Source: Pseudomonas sp. NC02
GTDB taxonomy: Bacteria; Pseudomonadota; Gammaproteobacteria; Pseudomonadales; Pseudomonadaceae
NCBI RefSeq assembly: GCF_002874965.1
Contig: NZ_CP025624.1
Coordinates: 124,001-188,000 of the forward strand
Direction of reading: 5' to 3'
Length of the DNA stretch: 64,000 bases
Under the pieces are notes generated by a model that did not search any database, was not told the DNA's origin, and was given only the letters and a program-made list of their open reading frames with translations. Positions 57,490-64,000 of this stretch are shown here, in pieces (position 1 is the stretch's first letter; each line of letters opens with the position of its first letter). The position numbers and the translations under genes are program-made.

Positions 57490-58215
57490 ATGGCTGAAAT
57501 TGAAATTGTCTTTAGCGAGAGGCTACATGATGGCGCTTCAGTTGTATGGGGGCGGCTAATACAACAGCTCAAAAACTTTAATGAGGATACCGTCATTGAT
57601 GGCTTTACCGGCAAGAAAATAGGGTTGGCGGACGTTTCGAATTACTTGGAGAAAAACAAGTGTCAGAGTTTTTTTATTGAGCTGGCAAACGGTTCTGTCG
57701 AGTTTTCGTATGTGGCAGATAAAGCGTTTTATCGGCTTGATATGAAACACCTGGCGAATTCGATTGAAGTTGCACAGACCTTGATTGAAGCTTTAATCGA
57801 TGAGCCCGGCTTTGTTCAGGCTCGAATTTACGACGCCGAGTATGATCGATGGCAAAATGCCGAGAGTCTTACGCTCTTTGAAGTTGAGCGCGTCGAACAC
57901 GCTCATCTGCCCAAGAAAAGTAATGGGCTGCCTTTTCCGCTGACCCAAGAGGTCGTAGATATATCAAAAAATCCTGGGCGTTGGGTTTTAAGAAACGGCT
58001 ACATTGAGGCGGTTGGCGCTTTCATGTGGGTAAGCAAATCCTTGCTTCAGTTAGTGGGTGTCGACGAAAAGAAGTTAATGGATATCGACTGCTTTGCAGT
58101 AGAAGATTTGGGCGGCGTTTTGAAGATTGCTGCCTATAATCAGTGCTTCACTGCAGCCGTAGGGGCTCAGGCAGAGAGGCAGGACTTGCTGAGAGAAGTT
58201 TTGTTTAACGCGTGA
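57490..58215 (+). CDS. Probable immunity protein of the second orphan module
   Basis: About 241 residues, soluble, acidic, no signal peptide, family not recognised. Blocks: AEIEIVFSERLHDGASVVWG, DRWQNAESLTLFEVERVEH, LVGVDEKKLMDIDCFAVEDL. Its position directly behind a toxin C-terminus, its AT-rich composition and its size fit a CDI immunity protein; this is inference from context. The frame opens with GTG at 57478; the ATG at 57490 lies behind a gtgg stretch and is preferred. Confidence 0.6.
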   Translation: MAEIEIVFSERLHDGASVVWGRLIQQLKNFNEDTVIDGFTGKKIGLADVSNYLEKNKCQSFFIELANGSVEFSYVADKAFYRLDMKHLANSIEVAQTLIEALIDEPGFVQARIYDAEYDRWQNAESLTLFEVERVEHAHLPKKSNGLPFPLTQEVVDISKNPGRWVLRNGYIEAVGAFMWVSKSLLQLVGVDEKKLMDIDCFAVEDLGGVLKIAAYNQCFTAAVGAQAERQDLLREVLFNA

Positions 58216-58238
58216 ATTAGAGCGAGAATCGGGCGCGG

Positions 58239-58301
58239 GAAATAGGGTTCAGGCCACGGTTTTCTAATTAAAGTATTAATAGTGGTCTGACCCCCTATTT
58301 C
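58239..58301. repeat. Second-family palindromic element
   Basis: Inverted arms gaaatagggttcaggccac (58239-58257) and gtggtctgaccccctatttc (58282-58301), imperfect, around an AT-rich centre. The ggtctgacccc core is another sequence type I associate with RAYT-linked palindromes. It lies 22 bases from palindromic element copy 2. Confidence 0.7.
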
Positions 58302-58323
58302 TCGGTCGATGATATAACAGCGT

Positions 58324-58390
58324 AAAGGGGGCGGATTTATTTAAATATTAAAAATTTCTTATGAGTTAATTAAATAAATCCGTCCCCTTT
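58324..58390. repeat. Palindromic element, copy 2 (67 bp)
   Basis: Same arms as copy 1 with one difference (g for a at base 8 of the left arm); right arm identical. Same length as copy 1, but the centre differs by several bases. The right end forms the TAA (58390-58392) directly before the deaminase-like fragment, so the element sits exactly at the break of that toxin frame. Confidence 0.85.
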
Positions 58391-58392
58391 AA

Positions 58393-58584
58393 CCAAATGC
58401 AAGTGGTATCTGTAATAAGTGTAGTGCAGGTTTGACGGGTAATAGTGACCTGAATGGGGTGGTTAAACAATTCAGTCAGCGCTATCCTACTCTTCTGCTA
58501 AGAGTTACCGCTGAGGGAGGGGCAGCAATGCCAAATCGTCTAACAGTCCTAGTTAAAGATGGGAGAATAGTTAATGGACAATGA
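58393..58584 (+). pseudogene. Deaminase-like orphan toxin C-terminus
   Basis: 64 codons open after the stop at the edge of palindromic element copy 2. It begins PNASGICNKCSAGLTG and continues FSQRYPTLLLRVTAEGG, then LTVLVKDGRIVNGQ. The C-x-x-C after a PN-G stretch resembles the zinc-binding PNGTCGFC-type motif of SCP1.201/DddA-like deaminase toxins, followed by the expected strand. The upstream half with the HAE motif is missing, so this is a remnant. The end overlaps the next gene by 11 bases, the spacing of a toxin-immunity pair. Confidence 0.6.
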
Positions 58585-59062
58585 AGAAGCGCTTAAAGTC
58601 ATTGACAGTATGATGTGGGTAAAGAAAGCCTCAATTTTCCTTCTGTTGCTTGATTATGCTCTACGTAACCTTGACTCGGCGAGTGATACGCAAAAAAAAT
58701 GTCAGGAGGCAGTTGATAAGTGTTGGCGATGGTTGTCTGATCGAGGGCTCAGTGCTGATGAATTAGCATATTATCTAGACTCCGATGATATGCAGAGCGG
58801 ACCGCTGGCAGAAGGAAATTTTGCATCTGAAAGCGTAGAACAAAATAGTTTAATTTTAATATTGTTGGTGATCGGTTTTTTTGCCAATAAGGCCTATAAG
58901 ATTGTAGGGCTACAAGAGCAAATGTCTGAGCCGGTATGTGAGGCGGACGAGAGCTCTGCTGTATATATTGTTGCTTATATTGAACGGATAGGCTTGTCTG
59001 ATAAGTTGAGTGTTTATCTATCTGCACACGTTTTGGAAAATAGGGGGCAATCCACGTTTTAA
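58574..59062 (+). CDS. Probable immunity protein for the deaminase-like toxin
   Basis: 162 residues, almost all helical by inspection: MMWVKKASIFLLLLDYALRN, KCQEAVDKCWRWLSDRGLSA, LILILLVIGFFANKAYKIV, AYIERIGLSDKLSVYLSAHV. The acidic cytoplasmic-type sequence without signal peptide and the 11-base overlap with the toxin fragment point to an immunity protein. It could belong to an Imm6-like family, but I cannot confirm this. AT-rich composition as in the neighbouring modules. Confidence 0.6.
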   Translation: MDNEEALKVIDSMMWVKKASIFLLLLDYALRNLDSASDTQKKCQEAVDKCWRWLSDRGLSADELAYYLDSDDMQSGPLAEGNFASESVEQNSLILILLVIGFFANKAYKIVGLQEQMSEPVCEADESSAVYIVAYIERIGLSDKLSVYLSAHVLENRGQSTF

Positions 59063-59087
59063 TGCTGGCAGAGTTGCTCTTTAACGT

Positions 59088-59186
59088 AAAGGGCAAGGAT
59101 TTATTTAGGACGTAAAAGTGACGGATTTGTTTAAATATTAGATTTAAAAACTCCAGCTAGGTCAATTAAATAAATCCGTCCCCTTT
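59088..59186. repeat. Palindromic element, copy 3, with an extra partial left arm
   Basis: The full copy spans 59114-59186 (73 bp): the left arm has three changes against copy 1, the right arm is identical to copies 1 and 2, and the centre is longer. A partial left arm (aaagggcaaggatttattta) lies just before it at 59088-59107, so one insertion may have hit another or an arm was duplicated. The element ends 20 bases before an immunity-like gene. Confidence 0.8.
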
Positions 59187-59206
59187 GCACAGAGTGAGTA
59201 TAAAAA

Positions 59207-59596
59207 ATGGAAAACTTGGAACTCTCCGAGTTAAAATTTCCGAGTATGAGAGAGGAGCTGGTTTCCTATCTGGCAGGTTTGTCGGACTCAGATTACCAGT
59301 TCCGTGCCTGGGTAGAACGTTCATCGCCGAATTTAGCTTATGATGAACTTGATTACACAATACATTTTTTATATGACGATACAGGGCTCGCTGAAAATGC
59401 ATACACTTGGATAGGGCTAGTTTTGAAAAATGATCAGGAAGCTAGAGCCATCGAGGACGTGGTTCAAGCTATTGACGCGCTTTTTGATAAGTATGGTCCT
59501 GATCTTTCTGATAAAGAGTATTTGGAAAAAGAAGAGTGGGCACGCATAGTGTGCGTTTCTAAAGATGCTTTAAAAGTTTTGCTTCATGGTAAGTGA
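59207..59596 (+). CDS. SCO4402-like probable immunity protein
   Basis: 129 residues, acidic. The pattern LKFPSMREELVSYLAGLSD, ELDYTIHFLYDDTGL and WARIVCVSKDALKVLL matches what I recall of SCO4402-family proteins, often found in polymorphic-toxin loci. No toxin fragment precedes it; palindromic element copy 3 lies in that place. It may be an orphan immunity gene kept after its toxin was lost. gagtgag upstream serves as ribosome site. Confidence 0.65.
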   Translation: MENLELSELKFPSMREELVSYLAGLSDSDYQFRAWVERSSPNLAYDELDYTIHFLYDDTGLAENAYTWIGLVLKNDQEARAIEDVVQAIDALFDKYGPDLSDKEYLEKEEWARIVCVSKDALKVLLHGK

Positions 59597-59616
59597 GGTT
59601 GTTTAACCGAGTTAAA

Positions 59617-59644
59617 GGGGCGGCACCCAGGCCGCCCGGCTTTT
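59617..59644 (+). terminator. Terminator closing the orphan toxin region
   Basis: Arms gggcggc and gccgccc with a six-base loop, followed by ggctttt. It lies between the last immunity-like gene and a convergent small gene. Confidence 0.75.
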
Positions 59645-59646
59645 AC

Positions 59647-59916
59647 TCAGGATGGATCGGTATTGAGTCTGCGACTGATGACATCCAGCAAATCACACCC
59701 ATCGCGCAGCGGAATCGCCAGCAATTGGGCGAAGTCTTGAAGCACCACAGCATCGCTGCTGAGTTGGTCGCGGAAGGCCAGGTTTTCCAGCAGTTGGGTG
59801 ACGGCGCGAATCCGGTACACGGCGGCGTCGTGGAGGACATCGAGGGGCGCATGGGTGTCGATAAGCAGGGCGGGGACGGTGCAGTCGTGGCCCGTGAGGG
59901 GCATGTATCGATTCAT
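59647..59916 (-). CDS. Small hypothetical protein with structured leader
   Basis: 89 residues, no signal peptide or membrane helix. Sequence such as IDTHAPLDVLHDAAVYRIRAV and LLENLAFRDQLSSDAVVLQD is mostly helical; it may belong to one of the short Pseudomonas DUF families (DUF3077/DUF6124 type), but I am not sure. Start ATG at 59916 with a poor ribosome site; an internal ATG at 59904 is possible. The roughly 260 bases upstream form a strongly paired putative RNA leader. Confidence 0.6.
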   Translation of the reverse strand: MNRYMPLTGHDCTVPALLIDTHAPLDVLHDAAVYRIRAVTQLLENLAFRDQLSSDAVVLQDFAQLLAIPLRDGCDLLDVISRRLNTDPS

Positions 59917-59941
59917 TGTCAGTACTCTGTTGGTGGATTAA

Positions 59942-60180
59942 GCCACCACTCATTCGTCGCCAAACGAATGGGTGGCGGCCGTACGCAGGTTGGCGAACCG
60001 GCAACAGAGAAAACCGGCAGACCCGAAGGTCTCCCGCGCACAGCCGCCATATCATGCACAGCTTTGCGGGTGCAAAAACACCTGCATAGAAGCGGGATGC
60101 TTTTGCGCTCTGTTGTCAGGTCGCCAAACCTGAATCGCCATGTGGGCGACGGCCCGGACTATAAGCCCGCACCCAAACCC
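59942..60180 (-). ncRNA. Candidate structured RNA leader
   Basis: On the minus strand, ggtttggcga (60130-60121) pairs with tcgccaacc (59996-59988). Inside it, caacagag (60115-60108) pairs with ctctgttg (60009-60002). Between them lies a hairpin agacc-uucg-ggucu (60032-60019) with a UUCG tetraloop, and gggtgc near 60175 can pair with gcaccc near 60070. A strong hairpin (59979-59942) comes just before the small gene. Nested long-range helices plus a UUCG loop suggest a cis-regulatory RNA or a small RNA. I cannot match it to a named RNA family. Confidence 0.5.
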
Positions 60181-60294
60181 ACGCAAGGCAGCAAAGTACT
60201 GGCCCACTCCCAATGCCTCATGTCTTCACCCCCATTGCCGACACCCTGGCGATGATTAAACGCATCCACCCACCACCAACATTAAAGGACTGAT

Positions 60295-60987
60295 GTGAAA
60301 AACCTTCTCCTGATTCTCCTCTCCACCCTCATCCTCGGCGGCTGCGTCAGCCAGCCCCTCACGCCCGAGCATCGTGCGCAGGTCAAGACGGTCAAAGTGC
60401 TGCCCGTAAAGTGGGAAAAGAACATGGTCTACATGGGCCGTGAACAAGCCTGGGGTGCGGCCCTGGGCGCCGGGCTTGGCGCGGGCGTCGGCATGGCCAG
60501 CGGCGCGTCCAAGTTGGGCACGGCGGCCTTGAGCGGCGCGGGGTTTGCCGCCGGCATGAAGGCGGGGCAACTGGCCGAGATGTCGACGCCGGCGGCGATC
60601 CTCACGGTGATGGACGCCGAAAATATCGACTTGGGTGTGTTGCTCAAGCAGGCCTTCATTGATGCCTTGGGTAAGACGTCATCGCTCAAAGTGGTGGGTG
60701 ACGACGAGCCGGCCGATGCGCAGATTCAACTGACGGTAGGCGAGTGGGGCTTTCGCCTGACCCAGGGTTTCAGCAGCGTGGTCTACCCGACGCTCACCGT
60801 GGTGGCGCGCATGGACCGTGGCGACGAGATGCTCTGGCGCACGGTGGAGTCGATCACGCCGTTCAATGGCCAGAATGTCTACGGCTACACGCCGCTCACA
60901 TATCGCACTGATCCTGAGGCGTTGCGCCGCGCGTTGACGGGTATCACGCAGATCTCCGGGAGTTATTTGGTGAAGGAGCTCAAGTAG
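60295..60987 (+). CDS. Lipoprotein of unknown function
   Basis: 230 residues with lipobox ILGGCVSQP (lipid cysteine near 17). A glycine/alanine-rich stretch (AALGAGLGAGVGMASGAS, GAGFAAGMKAG) resembles glycine-zipper segments. The C-terminal half is a mixed fold with QIQLTVGEWGFRL. The ending helix and strand pattern suggests an envelope protein; function unknown. It is monocistronic. Confidence 0.75.
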   Translation: MKNLLLILLSTLILGGCVSQPLTPEHRAQVKTVKVLPVKWEKNMVYMGREQAWGAALGAGLGAGVGMASGASKLGTAALSGAGFAAGMKAGQLAEMSTPAAILTVMDAENIDLGVLLKQAFIDALGKTSSLKVVGDDEPADAQIQLTVGEWGFRLTQGFSSVVYPTLTVVARMDRGDEMLWRTVESITPFNGQNVYGYTPLTYRTDPEALRRALTGITQISGSYLVKELK

Positions 60988-61336
60988 ACCAGCGAGAGGT
61001 CGCCGCGTGGCTTGCGGTGGCTGATCCTGACGCGAGCAGTTTGATAGAACCCGCCGAGCACCTTGAACATTTTGTATATCCCATTGTCTTTACCCCGCCC
61101 ACCCGCAACCGGTCGGGCTGCATGGACTGCAGCGTTTTCAAATGACATTAAGGATTAATGTGAACCTCGCCCCCCAAGCCTCTTTTCTGTCACCGCCCGC
61201 TGTGGTGCACAGGCGCGCGCCTGCGTTTCAGGAAGGCACCCTGGGGGAATGCATTCGGATCAATTGATCCCTCGCTTAGCACACCTACTGCCGCCGGGCC
61301 TATTGGCGGCTTTTAATGTAGTTCATGGAGTTTGAA
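60988..61336 (+). promoter_or_regulatory. Regulatory gap before the autotransporter, with terminator-like hairpin
   Basis: No gene is seen in these 349 bases. They contain two perfect palindromes, aggcgcgcgcct (61211-61222) and ggatcaattgatcc (61257-61270). Close to the gene is a hairpin gccgcc/ggcggc (61290-61310) followed by tttt, only 22 bases before the autotransporter start. The hairpin could attenuate transcription; the palindromes are candidate binding sites. Confidence 0.5.
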
Positions 61337-63925
61337 ATGAAGCGTAAGCAGTTCCAGAAAAGCCTGTTGGCACTCATGGTCGGCGCAATCAGTACGCAAG
61401 CGCTGGCGGTGGAATTCGACTTGGGGCAGGGCAAGAACATTTGGGTCGGCGAGACCTTTAATGAGTCATTGATTATCAACGGGACGTTCTCCGAAGTAGT
61501 GGTGCCGACCACCACCAACCCTGCCGGACTGGGTGTGGCCAACACCACTATCCAGGGTTCGTTGATCAACCGTGCCGACATCACTCTGGATTCCCAGGGC
61601 GCCGCCATCCGTGCGATTGCCCTGGATCCGCTGTTCTGGTCGGGCCCGCAGAACCTGAGCCCGGGAACTGTCACCGGGGACGTGGTCCAGGCGGGCAACA
61701 TTCTTATGAAAAATGGGGGTTACGAGGGCCTTGAGATCGGCGCGACGACCATCGGTGGAAGTGTCATCAACTCTGGCACCATCCGTTCCACGCTGCCCCT
61801 GACGCCGCCGGCTTCACCTTCCTACGTGGATGGCGGCGAAGGCATTTACCTGCATGGCACCACCATCGCCGGCGACGTCTCGAACACCGGTGTGATCGAC
61901 ATGAAAGGTGATTACGCCATCGGCCTGATCCTCGACCGCCAGAACAATCTGGGTACCACCGTCGGCGGCAAAATCCTCAACGCCGGCACGCTCAAGGCGA
62001 CGGGCGAGGGCGCCTGGGGCATCGAGGTGGAAACCGACACCAACCCTCTGCGCATCGAAAACAGCGGCCTGCTTTCTGCCAACGGCAATGACGCCAAGAC
62101 GGTGATGTTTCTAAACGGTACGGTCGACTACATCCTCAACACCGGCACCGTCGAGGCCACGGGCACCAACGCCAATGCCTTCGAGTTTGCCGGGGCAACC
62201 TTTGCCCAGAACAGCGCGACCGGCGCGCGCGGCATCGTTAACCGCGGCACGATCAGCGCCGATGGTACAGCCATTCATGTAGATGCCACGGACCAGACCT
62301 CGGCGTTCGAGATCAACCAGCAAGCCGGCGAAATCCGCAGTAACGCCGGCATCGCCATCGACGCGGCAAACCTGGCCACCTTGAACTGGACGGGCGGCAA
62401 GATCATCGGCGACGTGCTCAACGTCAACGCCGTGAATATCGCCGGCCAGGCCGATTTCACCGGCAGCCGCATCATCGCGCCGGTATCGGTCAACTCGGGC
62501 TCGCTGAACCTGTCGGCGCCCGGTACTGCGATCACTGGCAACCTCAACGTTGCTAGCGGCGCAGGTATTGATATGCACCTGGCCGACAGCGTAGTGCCGA
62601 CCACGCCGTACCTGACTGTCAACGGTGCAGCGAATTTCGCCCAGGCTTCGAAGCTGACCGTGAGCGCCAAGCCGGGCGACTTCGCCAGCACCAACAACGG
62701 CACTCAGTACACCCTGTTGCAAGCCACCAGCGTGCAAGACAATGGCCTGTCTGTGGCCAGCTCGTCCTCTCTGCTGAACGTGCTGAGCTACTCGGCCGAC
62801 GCGCAAACGGTCAAGGCCGTAGTGGCGGTTAAAGACAACCAGCAAGTGCAGCAGGAGCTCGCCGCGGTGGGCGCCGGCGCTGCGTCAACGACGGCGGTGA
62901 ACACCTTTAAAAACGACGTACTGAGCGGACTCAATCAGAACGACCCAGTGTTCCAAACCCTGGCTGACGCCGGCACAGCACAGCAGCTTGCTCAGGTCAG
63001 CGAACAACTCAAGCCGGACGTCAATCGCGGCGCCCTGGACGTGGCGTTGTCGGGCCAGACCGTGGTCAACGGCGCGATCTTCAACCGCCTCACCGACCAG
63101 CGCGAAAGCCATCAAACCGGCGGCGTGTGGGTGCAGGGCCTGAGCAGCAACATGGACCAGGACGGGCGTGGCGGCAACAACGGCTACTCGGCCAACAGCA
63201 GCGGCATGGCCGTGGGTGTGGACGGGCGCTTGAACGACACCACCACGTTGGGCGTGGCGTACAGCTACCTTAACTCCAACATCCATTCCGACCTCGGCAA
63301 CAAGACCGATGTGGAGGGCCATGCGCTGTCGCTGTACGGCAACTGGTCGCTGCAAAACTGGTTTGTCGACGGCAGCCTCAGCTATGGCCATAACGACAAC
63401 GACAGCAAACGCCATATCGCCGGCACCACAGCCAAGGGCAGTTACGACAGCAATGTGCTGTCTGCCAGTGTGATCGGCGGCTACAGCTTCAAGCCGTCGC
63501 AGGCCGTGGTGATCGAGCCGCGCGTGGCAGCGCGTTACGCCAACGTGCGCATGGACGGTTTCAACGAGAAGGGCTCCTCGGCCGCGCTGAGCACCCAGTC
63601 GCAACGCTATGAAGTGGGCGAGCTGGGCGCTGGTGTGCGCTTGGCGGGCAACTTGCCCATGGGTGCCGGTAGCTTGCAGCCGGAAGCAACCTTGATGGCG
63701 TATCACGACCTGATGGGTGATCGCGTCGCACAAACCTCCAGCTATGTGCTCGGCGGTTCTGCGTTCACCGTCACCGGCGCTTCGGTGGCGCGTGACAGCT
63801 ATGAAGCCAGTGTCGGCGTGAACTACCAGGTGTCGGACTTTACCGTGGGTGCCAGCTACACCCGCCAGGCCCGCAGTGGTTTTGATGCCGATGGGGTCAT
63901 GCTCAAGGCGCGGTACGCGTTTTAA
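61337..63925 (+). CDS. Type V autotransporter, classical barrel
   Basis: About 862 residues: signal peptide (SLLALMVGAISTQALAV), a repetitive beta-helix passenger with NxGT repeats (INSGTIRST, LNAGTLKATGEG, LNTGTVEATGTN, VNRGTISADG), then the autotransporter barrel over the last ~280 residues starting near GGVWVQGLSSNMDQDG and ending VMLKARYAF. No protease triad or toxin domain is seen, so an adhesin or surface function is likely. Start at 61337 chosen for ggag six bases upstream; the frame is open from 61325. Confidence 0.9.
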   Translation: MKRKQFQKSLLALMVGAISTQALAVEFDLGQGKNIWVGETFNESLIINGTFSEVVVPTTTNPAGLGVANTTIQGSLINRADITLDSQGAAIRAIALDPLFWSGPQNLSPGTVTGDVVQAGNILMKNGGYEGLEIGATTIGGSVINSGTIRSTLPLTPPASPSYVDGGEGIYLHGTTIAGDVSNTGVIDMKGDYAIGLILDRQNNLGTTVGGKILNAGTLKATGEGAWGIEVETDTNPLRIENSGLLSANGNDAKTVMFLNGTVDYILNTGTVEATGTNANAFEFAGATFAQNSATGARGIVNRGTISADGTAIHVDATDQTSAFEINQQAGEIRSNAGIAIDAANLATLNWTGGKIIGDVLNVNAVNIAGQADFTGSRIIAPVSVNSGSLNLSAPGTAITGNLNVASGAGIDMHLADSVVPTTPYLTVNGAANFAQASKLTVSAKPGDFASTNNGTQYTLLQATSVQDNGLSVASSSSLLNVLSYSADAQTVKAVVAVKDNQQVQQELAAVGAGAASTTAVNTFKNDVLSGLNQNDPVFQTLADAGTAQQLAQVSEQLKPDVNRGALDVALSGQTVVNGAIFNRLTDQRESHQTGGVWVQGLSSNMDQDGRGGNNGYSANSSGMAVGVDGRLNDTTTLGVAYSYLNSNIHSDLGNKTDVEGHALSLYGNWSLQNWFVDGSLSYGHNDNDSKRHIAGTTAKGSYDSNVLSASVIGGYSFKPSQAVVIEPRVAARYANVRMDGFNEKGSSAALSTQSQRYEVGELGAGVRLAGNLPMGAGSLQPEATLMAYHDLMGDRVAQTSSYVLGGSAFTVTGASVARDSYEASVGVNYQVSDFTVGASYTRQARSGFDADGVMLKARYAF

Positions 63926-63950
63926 GTATTACGGCCGATAGAAAACGGCA

Positions 63951-63990
63951 TCGGGCTGCGGTTCTCCCACGTAGCCCGAGCCAGACTTTT
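63951..63990 (+). terminator. Probable terminator after the autotransporter
   Basis: Arms tcgggct and agcccga around a 15-base loop, with tttt eight bases behind. It lies 26 bases downstream of the autotransporter stop, near the window end. Confidence 0.5.
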
Positions 63991-64000
63991 AAATGTGCTC

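Noticed and set aside
57186..59186. CRISPR array from the spaced repeats
   Set aside because: Only three copies, each palindromic and separated by whole genes; spacing and structure do not fit an array.
59593..60255. 220-codon plus-strand frame over the small gene and its leader
   Set aside because: The base pairing and start codon favour a minus-strand leader and gene; the frame has no signal and a low-quality composition.

Overview
The window reads as a chromosomal segment of a Pseudomonas of the P. fluorescens group. The evidence is the 23S and 5S rRNA sequence, high GC with Pseudomonas-style codon use, REP/REPIN repeats of the fluorescens type, an Fur/ECF-controlled siderophore receptor locus, a pgaABCD cluster and a complete mgo/pvf signalling operon. 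All calls come from reading the sequence; no database search was run.

Layout: the 3' two thirds of a 23S gene and two tandem 5S genes, each with its own terminator (1-2482). A minus-strand iron locus follows: ECF sigma, FecR anti-sigma, hydroxamate-type TonB receptor and a PepSY membrane protein (2518-7843). A PctA-like amino-acid chemoreceptor has a FliA-type promoter (7982-10003). The minus-strand mgoB-mgoC-mgoA-mgoD (pvfABCD) operon (10046-15611) encodes a diazeniumdiolate/pyrazine N-oxide type signal pathway. A divergent GntR regulator faces a TauD-like dioxygenase plus SsuABC/TauABC-like importer (16063-20719). Next come a LysR regulator and an EmrAB-like tripartite exporter (20816-26025), a DUF3142/TPR-like pair, a GT39 glycosyltransferase, a DUF2789 protein, a RelE/ParE toxin-antitoxin pair with a clear operator (31073-31690), and a MarR-controlled AaeXAB-like exporter (31843-36940). 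A YdgA protein and pgaABCD (polysaccharide PNAG) occupy 37921-45891.

From 46213 the window becomes a contact-dependent inhibition type locus: TpsB transporter, a 2796-residue CdiA-like exoprotein ending in an LHH-type HNH nuclease, and a SUKH (SMI1/KNR4) immunity gene. Behind it, in AT-richer DNA (56846-59596), lies a string of orphan modules: a methyltransferase-fold toxin fragment, the C-terminal end of an unrecognised toxin with a probable immunity gene, a deaminase-like toxin C-terminus overlapping its probable immunity gene, and a lone SCO4402-like immunity gene. These broken modules are punctuated by three copies of a 67-73 bp palindromic element with 21-bp arms and one copy of a second palindromic family. 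Two of the elements sit exactly at the point where a toxin frame is cut. This is the most unusual part of the window.

The last part has a small minus-strand gene with a strongly structured putative RNA leader (59942-60180), a lipoprotein, and an autotransporter preceded by a terminator-like hairpin. The orphan toxin region, its elements and the structured leader deserve the closest second look.
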